DNA from: Nocardiopsis listeri
GTDB taxonomy: Bacteria > Actinomycetota > Actinomycetes > Streptosporangiales > Streptosporangiaceae
DNA length: 35,141 bases
Reading direction: 5' to 3'
Assembly (NCBI RefSeq): GCF_020741345.1
Contig: NZ_DYZD01000260.1
Span: 1 to 35,141 of the forward strand
This document shows, piece by piece, positions 25,653 through 33,077 of this stretch. A model generated the notes under the pieces. It was not told where the DNA came from, made no database searches, and saw only the letters and a program-made list of their open reading frames with translations. The position numbers were made by a program, and so were the translations under genes. Within the stretch, counting starts at the first letter, position 1. Every line of letters starts with the position of its first letter.

Positions 25653-25952
25653 CTAGAGAGCGGCCGGAAGGGCCCGTCCCGGCGCTCGGGGACGTGGTCG
25701 ACCCGCCGCGTCGGGGTCACGGAGGGTGAGGACGGGCAGCCGGGCGGAACGCCGCCGCATCGCGTGTCCGGCGCCGGTGGCGCTGTCGCCGACCGGCCAC
25801 AGGGCCGTGCCTCGCAGGACCATCCAGGTCAGGGCCGCGCCGACGGCCACCGCCACCAGCACGAGCGCGGGGCCCTGGGTTCCGAGGTCGAGGAGTTCGG
25901 TGGGAAGCACACCGAGGAGGAGGAAATCGAACAGGGGAATCAGGTAGTGCAC
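25653..25952 (-). CDS. DUF6412-like small membrane protein
   Basis: This 99-aa protein has two hydrophobic stretches (LIPLFDFLLLGVLPTELL and PALVLVAVAVGAALTWMVL), followed by a basic C-terminal tail ending LTLRDPDAAGRPRPRAPG. That tail is the signature I associate with the DUF6412 family, which often sits directly upstream of an accessory yidC in actinobacteria, exactly as here. The GTG start at 25952 follows a G-rich ribosome site. The function is unknown; a role as partner or substrate of the insertase is inference from the constant pairing. Confidence 0.75.
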   Translation of the reverse strand: MHYLIPLFDFLLLGVLPTELLDLGTQGPALVLVAVAVGAALTWMVLRGTALWPVGDSATGAGHAMRRRSARLPVLTLRDPDAAGRPRPRAPGRALPAAL

Positions 25953-26173
25953 CCGGCCCCCCTTTTTCCGTTTCGATCACCGTCGATACCGGCATCGATC
26001 GTATCCAGCCATCATCATACGGACAAAGGTGCTGATCAGCCAAGGGAGAAATTCCGCCGACACTCCGCCGACGTTCCACTCCGATCACGCGAACCTGTAG
26101 CTAAATGACACAGAGTAACCATCTCCGCCGTGTCTTTCCGGGCTCGCGCGAGCCTTCCGAAGAGGGGAACCCC

Positions 26174-26482
26174 GTGCCGATCCGCCCTGCGAACCTTGCC
26201 ACCATGTCCGCGACCATCGCCGGAGCCATCTCAGGCATGTCCGACAGGGACCGGACCGCCCCGGTCCGTGTCACCTTCGAGTCGGGTCACGAGCAGAACG
26301 TGGAGAACGGCGGTTGCCGGGTGTTGGAGACCGGCCAGGGCGGAGTCGTGGAGATCGAAGGGGACTCACGCTTTGCCTTGTTCGCCGGGACCAGCTGCCA
26401 GGGCAGCCGCACCCTGGCCTCCGGTCACGGCAGCGTCCGCTTCGGCACCCCGGTCCTGGCCGGCGCCATCGTCATCGGCTGA
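26174..26482 (+). CDS. Small hypothetical protein, possibly secreted
   Basis: The product is 102 aa from GTG 26174, which follows GAGGGG at 6 bases; an in-frame ATG at 26105 would add 23 residues with no ribosome site. After a weakly hydrophobic start (NLATMSATIAGAISGMS) comes a beta-rich, Gly-rich domain with two cysteines (NGGCRVLE and AGTSCQGS) that could form a disulfide. The domain has alternating small and hydrophobic residues to the end (PVLAGAIVIG). I do not recognise the family. It is convergent with the D-aminoacylase gene, 66 bases away. Confidence 0.55.
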   Translation: MPIRPANLATMSATIAGAISGMSDRDRTAPVRVTFESGHEQNVENGGCRVLETGQGGVVEIEGDSRFALFAGTSCQGSRTLASGHGSVRFGTPVLAGAIVIG

Positions 26483-26548
26483 TCCCGACCCCGGTCACTC
26501 GTGGACGTCGCGACGACCGGCCTTTGACGTCGACGATGGCGACGGCGA

Positions 26549-28147
26549 TCATCGGCGGTTCCTGCGCACCGAGCGGCCGGGGAGGCGATCGGTGCGTCGA
26601 CCGTCCCGGACGGTGAACTCCCCGGACAACAGCACGTGTTCGATACCCACCGGGGTGCGGCGGGGGTCGTCGTAGGTGGCGCGGGCGGCGACGGTGTCGG
26701 GGTCGAAGACGACGAGGTCGGCGTGGGCCCCCAGCTGGATGATGCCTCGGTCGGCCAGGCCCAGGCGTTGTGCCGGTCGGGAGGTCAGGTGCCGCACGCA
26801 TTCCTCCAGACCGAGCAGGCCCAGTTCGCGAACGTAGTGGCCCAGGTAGCGGGGGAAGGTTCCCCAACCACGCGGGTGCGGTCGGTCACCGACGAGGATG
26901 CCGTCACTGCCGGCGGTGTGCGCGCTGTGCCGCATGATGGTGCGGATGTTCTCCTCGTTGCCGACCTGGAGCAGACAGCCGCTGCGGAGTTCGTCGGCGA
27001 CCAACAGGTCGGCGTACAGCCGGCCCGGCTCCTCGCCCCGTCGCAGTGCCAGGTCGGCGATGGAGTGCCCGACCGCCCAGGACAGGCCCGGGTCGGCGGT
27101 GCCGGTGACGACGAGGGTCCCCCAGTCCATGGGTACGCCGTGGTTGCCGTCGGTGCCCCTGGTCTCCACCTCCCACAGGATCCGACCGCGGGTGTCCGGG
27201 TCGCGCAACCGGTCGAGGGTGGCGGTGGTGCCGCCCTCCTGCGCCCAGCTCGGCAGTGGAGCGGCGAGGTAGGTGGCACTGGCCCGGTAGGGGTAGCTGT
27301 CGAGGGTGACGTCGAGCCCGAAGTGGACGGTGGCCTCGTCGATGGCGTCCAGGACCTCCGCGGCACGTCCACGGTTGCGCGGGAAGTTGACGTGGCAGTG
27401 GGCCAGGTGGAGCGGGACCTGCGCGCGGCGGGCCACGTCCAGGCATTCCTGGTAGGACTCCACGACCCGGGAACCGTAGTTTCGGTGGTGGGGGCAGTAG
27501 TAGCCGCCGGCGTCCCGGACCGGCCCGAGGAGGGCGACGATCTCGTCGTCGGTCGCGTACATGCCCGGGGTGTAGGTCAGTCCGGTGGAGAGCCCGTGCG
27601 CGCCGTCGGCCATGCCCTGGGCCACCATGGCGCGCATCCGGTCGAGTTCGGCGTCGGTGGGCGGACGGTCCTCGTTTCCCAGGACCGCCATCCGGACGTT
27701 GCCGTGGGGGACGAGGTAGGCGGCGTTGGTGGGGGCTCCATGGTCGACGCGGTCCAGGTACTCGCCGACGCTCCGCCACGCGTGGTCCAGGTCGGGGGTG
27801 CCGTTCCAGGCGGCGATCTGCTCGCGGATCGGTTCGACGGTGTCGTCGGTGACGGGGGCGTATCCGAGTCCGTCCTGTCCGAGCACCTCGAGGGTGACGC
27901 CCTGGCAGACCTTGGCCTCGTGCGCCGGGTCCGCGAGAAGGGCGAGGTCGGAGTGGGCGTGCATGTCGACGAAGCCCGGTGCGACGACGAGGCCGCTCAC
28001 GTCGAGGGTCTCACCGGTGGATCGGGCGGCTCCGGGCGAGATGATGTGGCTGATACGGCCGTCGCGTAGGACGAGGTCGGCCAGGCGGGAGGGGCCGCCT
28101 GAGCCGTCGACGACCCGTCCCCCGCTGAGTACGGTCTCGGGCTGCAC
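26549..28147 (-). CDS. N-acyl-D-amino-acid deacylase (D-aminoacylase)
   Basis: This 532-aa amidohydrolase releases D-amino acids from N-acyl derivatives in the cytoplasm. VAPGFVDMHAHSDLAL supplies metal ligands His63 and His65, PLHLAHCHV a further His, and GSDGILVGDRPHPRGWGTFP the catalytic Asp and the family C-terminal signature. The position where the Alcaligenes enzyme has a metal-bridging Cys (GNCG) reads GQDG here, a variant I believe is frequent in actinobacteria. GTG 28147 follows GGAGGA; the open frame further upstream to 28339 should not be used. It is divergent from ridA with a palindrome between them. Confidence 0.92.
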   Translation of the reverse strand: MQPETVLSGGRVVDGSGGPSRLADLVLRDGRISHIISPGAARSTGETLDVSGLVVAPGFVDMHAHSDLALLADPAHEAKVCQGVTLEVLGQDGLGYAPVTDDTVEPIREQIAAWNGTPDLDHAWRSVGEYLDRVDHGAPTNAAYLVPHGNVRMAVLGNEDRPPTDAELDRMRAMVAQGMADGAHGLSTGLTYTPGMYATDDEIVALLGPVRDAGGYYCPHHRNYGSRVVESYQECLDVARRAQVPLHLAHCHVNFPRNRGRAAEVLDAIDEATVHFGLDVTLDSYPYRASATYLAAPLPSWAQEGGTTATLDRLRDPDTRGRILWEVETRGTDGNHGVPMDWGTLVVTGTADPGLSWAVGHSIADLALRRGEEPGRLYADLLVADELRSGCLLQVGNEENIRTIMRHSAHTAGSDGILVGDRPHPRGWGTFPRYLGHYVRELGLLGLEECVRHLTSRPAQRLGLADRGIIQLGAHADLVVFDPDTVAARATYDDPRRTPVGIEHVLLSGEFTVRDGRRTDRLPGRSVRRNRR

Positions 28148-28231
28148 TGTTCCTCCGTTCGGGTCACCGGCGCCCGGCGCGGCGAAGCGCGGGTGTCGGT
28201 GTGGCCCAAGATACGCTTTCGGGCAAATAAT

Positions 28232-28248
28232 TGGTAACTTTGTTGCCA
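28232..28248. promoter_or_regulatory. Putative operator between D-aminoacylase and ridA
   Basis: TGGTAAC-TTT-GTTGCCA is a 17-base inverted repeat with one mismatch, in a short AT-rich island (28222-28256) that contrasts with the high GC around it. It is centred between two divergent genes of likely shared function, so one regulator could control both. Confidence 0.55.
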
Positions 28249-28331
28249 GTAAAAGTGCCCATGGTCCGCCATGAGTCCGCACGAGCACCGGCGCGCGCAT
28301 GTGCACGCGACCCTCCGACCGAAGGAGCCCC

Positions 28332-28712
28332 ATGTCCAAGCAGGCGGTCCAGACCGACCGGGCCCCCGTTCCCGCCGGCGCCTACAGCCAGGGCGTCATC
28401 GCGGGAGGTTTCCTGTTCACCGCCGGGTTCGGCCCCCAGGACCCCGAGACCGGGCGGGTCGCACCCACCGTGGGCGAACAGACCGCCCAGGTTCTGGCCA
28501 ACGTCTCCGCCGTCCTGGCCGAACACGGGCTGACCTTGGACGACGTCGTCAAGGCCACCGTCCACCTGGAGAACCTCAAGGCGGACTTCCCCGAGTTCAA
28601 CGCCGTCTACGCGGAACACTTCACCGCCCCCTACCCCGTGCGGACGACCGTGGGCTCCGACCTCGCGAACATCCTCGTCGAGATCGACGTCGTCGCCAAG
28701 CTCAAGGACTGA
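28332..28712 (+). CDS. ridA: RidA-family enamine/imine deaminase
   Basis: This 126-aa protein hydrolyses reactive enamine/imine intermediates to keto acids and ammonia, protecting PLP enzymes. The family residues are present: GAYSQGVIAGGFLFTAGFGP at the front, PVRTTVGSDL with the substrate-binding Arg, and VEIDVVAKL with the conserved Glu; it should form the usual trimer. GAAGGAG precedes ATG 28332. It is divergent from the D-aminoacylase gene, which fits handling of intermediates from D-amino-acid breakdown. A strong hairpin ends the unit. Confidence 0.95.
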   Translation: MSKQAVQTDRAPVPAGAYSQGVIAGGFLFTAGFGPQDPETGRVAPTVGEQTAQVLANVSAVLAEHGLTLDDVVKATVHLENLKADFPEFNAVYAEHFTAPYPVRTTVGSDLANILVEIDVVAKLKD

Positions 28713-28717
28713 GGTCC

Positions 28718-28745
28718 GGCCGCCCCGGGAAGCCCCGGGGCGGCC
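28718..28745. terminator. ridA terminator, 12-bp stem
   Basis: GGCCGCCCCGGG (28718-28729) pairs with CCCGGGGCGGCC (28734-28745) around a 4-base loop, 5 bases after the ridA stop. It lies between ridA and the convergent methyltransferase gene. Confidence 0.85.
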
Positions 28746-28764
28746 ACTCCGTCCTTCGCGGTAC

Positions 28765-29415
28765 CTACCCCGAACGGCGGGCGCGGACCACGAGGTCGTG
28801 CACGGCGTAGGTGACATCGTCGATCGTCTGTCGCCGTGGGCGGGACTCGTCGACGAGCACCTCCCACTCCCCCTCGCCGAGCGCCGCGGTCACCGCGTCA
28901 CCCTCATAGAACAGTTCCGGCATGGGCGGCCGGGGCACCCCGGTCTCCAGGTCGCTCGGGTGGTGCGCGACGACCAACAACTCGCCGCCGGGCGCCACCG
29001 CCGCGGCCAGGTCCGCGAACAGGCGCGCCCTGGGGTTGGGGAGCATGTGCATGAACTGGGCCGTGACCAGGTCGAAGGGCGGCTCCGGCGGCGACCAGCG
29101 GGTCACGTCGGCCCGCAGCCACGTGACGCGTTCGGAGATCTGCGCGCCACGTTCCCGTGCGTGGGTCTCGGCGCGGTCCAGCGCCACGGACGAGATGTCG
29201 ACCGCGGTGACCCGCCATCCCCGCTCGGCCAACCACAGGGCGTCGGCCCCCTCGCCGCTGCCCACGTCCAGGGCGCGGCCGGGTTCGAGCCCGGTGACCT
29301 CCGCCACCAGATGGCGGTTGGGCTCACCGCTCCAGATCCGGTCCCTGGACCGGTAACGCTCGTTCCAGAAGTCCTCGCCCATCTCCTCGGGCGCGGCTCC
29401 GTGTTCCTGGGTCAT
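28765..29415 (-). CDS. SAM-dependent methyltransferase (class I)
   Basis: The 216-aa product has the Rossmann methyltransferase core: ALDVGSGEGADALWLAERGW is motif I for SAM, VTAVDISSVALDRAE motif II, LRADVTRW and FDLVTAQFMHM the following motifs. The front, FWNERYRSRDRIWSGEPN, matches small tellurite-resistance/TehB-like and related methyltransferases of actinobacteria, so a thiol or metalloid substrate is possible but not shown. ATG 29415 follows GGAGG; upstream sequence in frame is not conserved in character. It is convergent with ridA and divergent from the small membrane-protein gene. Confidence 0.88.
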   Translation of the reverse strand: MTQEHGAAPEEMGEDFWNERYRSRDRIWSGEPNRHLVAEVTGLEPGRALDVGSGEGADALWLAERGWRVTAVDISSVALDRAETHARERGAQISERVTWLRADVTRWSPPEPPFDLVTAQFMHMLPNPRARLFADLAAAVAPGGELLVVAHHPSDLETGVPRPPMPELFYEGDAVTAALGEGEWEVLVDESRPRRQTIDDVTYAVHDLVVRARRSG

Positions 29416-29615
29416 CGATCGACCACCTCCGCCAACACTCTCGTCGTCGGCGACCCACGAGACCACTTCCCTTGCCGATACGGCAAGCACTCGCCCCCGA
29501 CCGGGGAAGGCGAGGAACCGCTCGGGTTTCTCACCGAAAAAGGAGAACCACTCTCCGTGATCATGTGTCACATCAGATGTCCCGAATCCCCCTGACAACT
29601 GGAAAAGGAACAATC

Positions 29616-29939
29616 ATGCTCATCTGGCGCGGATGGGGCATCCTCGTCCCCCTCATCGCGGCGGTCCTCGCCATCCCCTGTGCCCTCGTCGTCGCCGAGG
29701 CGACGGGGCGGGAACACCTCGGTGGTATCGGCGCCGGGGTGGGATTCCTTCTCGCCGCAGTGGCCGTGTTCTTCGCGGGACGCAAGCTCAACGCGCCCAG
29801 GAGCGGATTCCACCCGGCGACCGGTCAACCGGTGGAATACCGCAACTCGCACACGTTCTTCTTCGTGCCGATGCAGTACTGGGCGTTCGTTCTGCCCCTG
29901 GCCGGCGCGGGCGCCATCGCCACCGCGTTCCCCCTGTAG
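29616..29939 (+). CDS. Small three-segment membrane protein
   Basis: This 107-aa protein has hydrophobic segments at about 7-27 (GILVPLIAAVLAIPCALVVA), 38-56 (GAGVGFLLAAVAVFFAG) and 86-105 (YWAFVLPLAGAGAIATAF), with a hydrophilic loop containing GFHPATGQPVEYRNSHTFFF before the last. That loop is typical of a small actinobacterial membrane family of unknown function. AAAAGGAA precedes ATG 29616; the frame is open upstream to 29472 but the ribosome site decides the start. It is convergent with the TetR gene; a weak CCCCGA/TCGGGG hairpin at 29942-29969 lies between. Confidence 0.75.
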   Translation: MLIWRGWGILVPLIAAVLAIPCALVVAEATGREHLGGIGAGVGFLLAAVAVFFAGRKLNAPRSGFHPATGQPVEYRNSHTFFFVPMQYWAFVLPLAGAGAIATAFPL

Positions 29940-29971
29940 AACCCCGATAGGCCCGTGAGGACCTCGGGGCC

Positions 29972-30586
29972 CTAAGGATCGTCCGGGTCCGGGGCTCCGA
30001 AGTCCTCCAGGCACAGCTCCAACATGGCCTGGATCCGCGCGGTGAGCCGCGTGCGCTCCTGCCCGCGCAGCGCCTCTCCCCCTTCGATGCGCCGCACCCG
30101 CCCCAGCCCCAACCAGACGGCGGCGATCAGGGAGGCGTGCACCTCGGCGTTCTCCCGTCCCAGGTACTCGATGAGCGGTTCGATGAACGCGCTCTTGAGC
30201 CGCCCCTGGTAGACCGCCTGCAGGTCCGGATCTCCGGCCGAGTGGTCCAGGGCACGCTGCAGCGTGCTCCCCTCCCCGTGCAGCCGCCCCACCGCGTGTT
30301 CGGCCAGTCGACGAGGCAGTTCCTCGACCGGTCCGTCGGTGATGAGTCGGGGAAAGACGCCGTCCTCTCGCAGGATCTCGGTGAGCAGCCCGGCCTTGGA
30401 ACCGAAGTACCGGTTGATCAGCGCGACGTTCACCCCGGCGTGCGAGGCGATCATCCGGGAGGAGACCGAGCCGAACCCTTCCTGGGCGAAGAGCTCCTTG
30501 GCGCTGGTGAGGATGCGCTCTCTGGTCACCTCACGGCGACGGGTGGGCACGGTGGCGCCGCTTCCGGTCGCGTCCGGACGCTCCAT
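29972..30586 (-). CDS. TetR-family transcriptional regulator
   Basis: The product is 204 aa. Residues about 20-65 form the TetR helix-turn-helix: TRERILTSAKELFAQEGFGS, then IASHAGVNVALINRYFGSKA. The C-terminal ligand domain is variable as usual. ATG 30586 follows AAGGGG; the longer frame to 30676 adds residues unlike the family. It is divergent from an MFS exporter with a short perfect palindrome over the exporter's -35 element, so it most probably represses that exporter until a drug or metabolite binds. The ligand is unknown. Confidence 0.92.
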   Translation of the reverse strand: MERPDATGSGATVPTRRREVTRERILTSAKELFAQEGFGSVSSRMIASHAGVNVALINRYFGSKAGLLTEILREDGVFPRLITDGPVEELPRRLAEHAVGRLHGEGSTLQRALDHSAGDPDLQAVYQGRLKSAFIEPLIEYLGRENAEVHASLIAAVWLGLGRVRRIEGGEALRGQERTRLTARIQAMLELCLEDFGAPDPDDP

Positions 30587-30680
30587 CTGCACCCCTTGGG
30601 GCCTCGATACGACAGTCAGGACTCCAGGGTCCCACCTCTGTGGACCGAGCGCATACCGGTGGCGTTCGAGCGACATCGAC

Positions 30681-30709
30681 TTGACAGGTCAACAGCGTTT
30701 ACCTATACC
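30681..30709 (+). promoter_or_regulatory. MFS exporter promoter with overlapping TetR operator
   Basis: TTGACA (30681-30686), a 17-base spacer and TATACC (30704-30709) form a near-consensus sigma-70-type promoter, the best in the window. TTGAC-AG-GTCAA (30681-30692) is a perfect palindrome that covers the -35, so a bound repressor would block polymerase. Confidence 0.75.
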
Positions 30710-30776
30710 TGATTCCGGATGCCGCCCCCGGCTGTCTTGCCGCGGGGCTTTCGTGCGTCCAGAGAACGGGGAACCC

Positions 30777-32453
30777 ATGGAACAGTCGCCGAGCGGAATG
30801 TCGAAGACCCGGGACCCCGTCCCGAAGGCGAAACCCTCCGAGGATCCCGCGGCGACACCGTCGCCCGGACCCGCTCCCGACTATCCGCCACGGCGCGTCG
30901 TGCGTCGGATCATGGTCGGTCTCGTGCTGGCCATGCTCACCTCGATGCTCACCAACTCGATCATCGGGACCGCTTTGCCCACCATCATGGGCGAACTCGG
31001 CGGACAGGACCGGCTGGCCTGGGTGGCCACCGCGGCGCTGCTCACCATGACCGCATCCACTCCGGTCTGGGGCAAGCTCTCCGACCTGTGGGGACGCAAG
31101 CTCCTCTTCCAGATCGCCCTCGGCGTCTTCATCGTGGCCTCGCTCGCCGCCGGGTTCGCCCAGGACATCAACTGGCTCATCGCCGCTCGCGCCCTGCAGG
31201 GACTGGGCGTCGGCGGACTCGCCACCCTGCCCAACATCATCCTGGGCGACGTCGTCTCCCCGCGTGAACGCGGCCGCTACAGCGGCCTGATCGGCATGGT
31301 CTTCGGTGTGTCCACCGTGCCGGGTCCTCTGGTCGGCGGCTTCCTCGTGGACAGCCCCTTGGGGTGGCGCTGGTGCTTCCTCATCACCGTTCCCCTCGCC
31401 GTGGTGGCCTTCACCGTCGTCCAGTTCATGTTCCGGATGCCGTTCGCCCCGCGCCGAGACGCGCCGGTGGACCGCCTCGGGGCCGCGCTGATCTTCAGTG
31501 CCGCCAGCACGGTGATCGTCCTGCTCAGCCTGGGTGGGACCCAGATCCCGTGGAACTCGCCGACCGCCTACGTCATGGGCGCGGGCGCGGTGCTGCTGAC
31601 GGTCTCCGCGGTCCTGGTCGAGCGCCGTGCCGCCGAACCCATCATCCCGCCCCGCCTGTTCCGGGACCGTACGTTCGTGCTGGCCTCCGCGGGCTCGGTG
31701 ACCGTCGGCATGATGATGTTCGGACTCATCATCTACATGCCGCAGTACCTGCAGATGGTGCACGGCATGAGCCCCACGGTCTCCGGTCTGATGACACTGC
31801 CGCTCGTGGGTTCCTTCCTCACCACCTCGATCGGCTCCGGGTACGCCATCAGCGGCACCGGCCGATGGAAGGTCTACCCGGTGGTGGGCATGGTGCTGTG
31901 CGTCATCGGTTTCACGACGCTGAGCCTGGCGCAGGTCGACCCCGGGCCGACCACGATCGTCGTCGGGCAGATATGCGTGGGCCTGGGTTTCGGACTCAAC
32001 ATGCAGATCCTGCTCTTGGCCACGCAGAGCGCCCTGCCACTGCGTGACATGGCCTCCGGAACCGCCTCGGTGACCTTCTTCCGGAACCTGGGCGGCGCCA
32101 TGGGCGTGGCCGCCTTCGGCGCGGTGATGGTCGGCCGACTCAACAACGAGCTGGCCGCCGCGGCCACCGCGGCCGGGGAGGCGATGGCCGCCGACCGGGC
32201 CGAGGGCACGGACTCGGGCGCCGAGGAGCTGTCGATCGGTCTGGAACAGGCCGCCGAGTCCGCCCAGGGTTCCCCCGAGCTGGTGCACTCCCTGCCCGGA
32301 CCGGTCCGTGACGTGATCGTGGGCGCCTTCGACCACGCGATGCAGGGCGTGTTCGTCGCGGGGATCCCCATCGCCGTGATCGGGCTGGTCTCGGTGTCCT
32401 TCATGAAGGGGGTGCCGTTGCGCGGCGGAGGTCCCAAGCGGGATCGACGCTGA
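30777..32453 (+). CDS. MFS drug exporter, DHA2 (14-segment) family
   Basis: This 558-aa membrane protein has about 14 transmembrane segments and should export drugs or metabolites with protons. MFS motif A appears as GKLSDLWGRK, ALQGLGVGGLATLPNIILGD is motif B-like and GWRWCFLITVPLA is the DHA2-typical motif. An N-terminal Pro-rich cytoplasmic tail of about 45 residues precedes the first segment. A hydrophilic external loop rich in Glu and Ala (about 460-510) lies before the last segment. GGGGAA precedes ATG 30777; the frame is open much further upstream but overlaps the promoter. It is controlled, by context, by the divergent TetR gene. Confidence 0.93.
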   Translation: MEQSPSGMSKTRDPVPKAKPSEDPAATPSPGPAPDYPPRRVVRRIMVGLVLAMLTSMLTNSIIGTALPTIMGELGGQDRLAWVATAALLTMTASTPVWGKLSDLWGRKLLFQIALGVFIVASLAAGFAQDINWLIAARALQGLGVGGLATLPNIILGDVVSPRERGRYSGLIGMVFGVSTVPGPLVGGFLVDSPLGWRWCFLITVPLAVVAFTVVQFMFRMPFAPRRDAPVDRLGAALIFSAASTVIVLLSLGGTQIPWNSPTAYVMGAGAVLLTVSAVLVERRAAEPIIPPRLFRDRTFVLASAGSVTVGMMMFGLIIYMPQYLQMVHGMSPTVSGLMTLPLVGSFLTTSIGSGYAISGTGRWKVYPVVGMVLCVIGFTTLSLAQVDPGPTTIVVGQICVGLGFGLNMQILLLATQSALPLRDMASGTASVTFFRNLGGAMGVAAFGAVMVGRLNNELAAAATAAGEAMAADRAEGTDSGAEELSIGLEQAAESAQGSPELVHSLPGPVRDVIVGAFDHAMQGVFVAGIPIAVIGLVSVSFMKGVPLRGGGPKRDRR

Positions 32454-32477
32454 CCCGGGTCATCCCATGACCGGGTC
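32452..32477. terminator. Hairpin between MFS and GNAT genes
   Basis: GACCCGGGTCAT (32452-32463) pairs with ATGACCGGGTC (32467-32477) with a single bulged base and a 3-base loop. It overlaps the MFS stop codon and lies between two convergent genes. Confidence 0.55.
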
Positions 32478-32495
32478 GTCCACACACCCCCGGGT

Positions 32496-32942
32496 TCAGA
32501 GGTAGCGGCGGAAACCCTCGGCCGAGTCGTCGAAGCCCAGGTTCCGGTAGAAGTGGTGCGCCCCCTGGCGGCTCTCGTGGGAGAGCAGCTCGACCTTGTA
32601 GCAACCCGCGCGGGTGGCCCGGTCCAGGGCGTCCTCCATGAGGGCCCTGCCGATGCCCTGGAAGCGGGTCTCGGGGTCGACGACGAGGTTGTCGACCACC
32701 GCCCACGGCTGGGCGTCGTGGGTCAGGTTGGCCACGACCATCAGGTCGAGGGTCCCGATGATCTGGCCTCGGCGTTCGGCCACAAGGACGGTGCGGTCGG
32801 GGTCGTTCTCCATCCGGGTCCAGGCCCGGACCGCGGCGGAGGACATGCGAACGTGCGCGCTCCGCGTATGGGTGGTGTCACCGAGTTCACGCAAGAGGCG
32901 CAGAATCGCACCGAGGTCGGACCGAATGGCCGCACGTATCAT
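32496..32942 (-). CDS. GNAT-family N-acetyltransferase
   Basis: The product is 148 aa from ATG 32942, giving the usual opening IRAAIRSDLGAILRLL. TVLVAERRGQIIGTLDLMVV is the beta-sheet core, VVDNLVVDPETRFQGIGRAL holds the acetyl-CoA loop (RxxGxGxxL with Gln before Gly), and HHFYRNLGF is the terminal motif. It transfers an acetyl group from acetyl-CoA to an amine; the acceptor cannot be told from sequence. ATG 32945 or 32957 are possible starts and none has a strong ribosome site. It is convergent with the MFS gene. Confidence 0.88.
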   Translation of the reverse strand: MIRAAIRSDLGAILRLLRELGDTTHTRSAHVRMSSAAVRAWTRMENDPDRTVLVAERRGQIIGTLDLMVVANLTHDAQPWAVVDNLVVDPETRFQGIGRALMEDALDRATRAGCYKVELLSHESRQGAHHFYRNLGFDDSAEGFRRYL

Positions 32943-33013
32943 CATGGCTTTCGGCATCGTAGCCGACAGCCTGCGACAAGGCGGACGACCCCCTACAACC
33001 AGTCACAAAACGC

Positions 33014-33041
33014 CGAGGGCGGGACGACCGTCCCGCCCTCG
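33014..33041 (-). terminator. Intrinsic terminator of the DivIVA-family gene
   Basis: A 12-bp perfect stem (33014-33025 with 33030-33041, loop GACC) is followed on the minus strand by GCGTTTTG, so it has both stem and T-tract. It lies 36 bases after the stop of the coiled-coil protein gene. Confidence 0.9.
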
Positions 33042-33077
33042 AACCCGCCACCAGGCGGGGTACTTCCCGACGAACCC

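Noticed and set aside
30264-30776. Upstream extension of the MFS frame
   Set aside because: It overlaps the TetR gene and the promoter; the ribosome site and transporter topology support ATG 30777.
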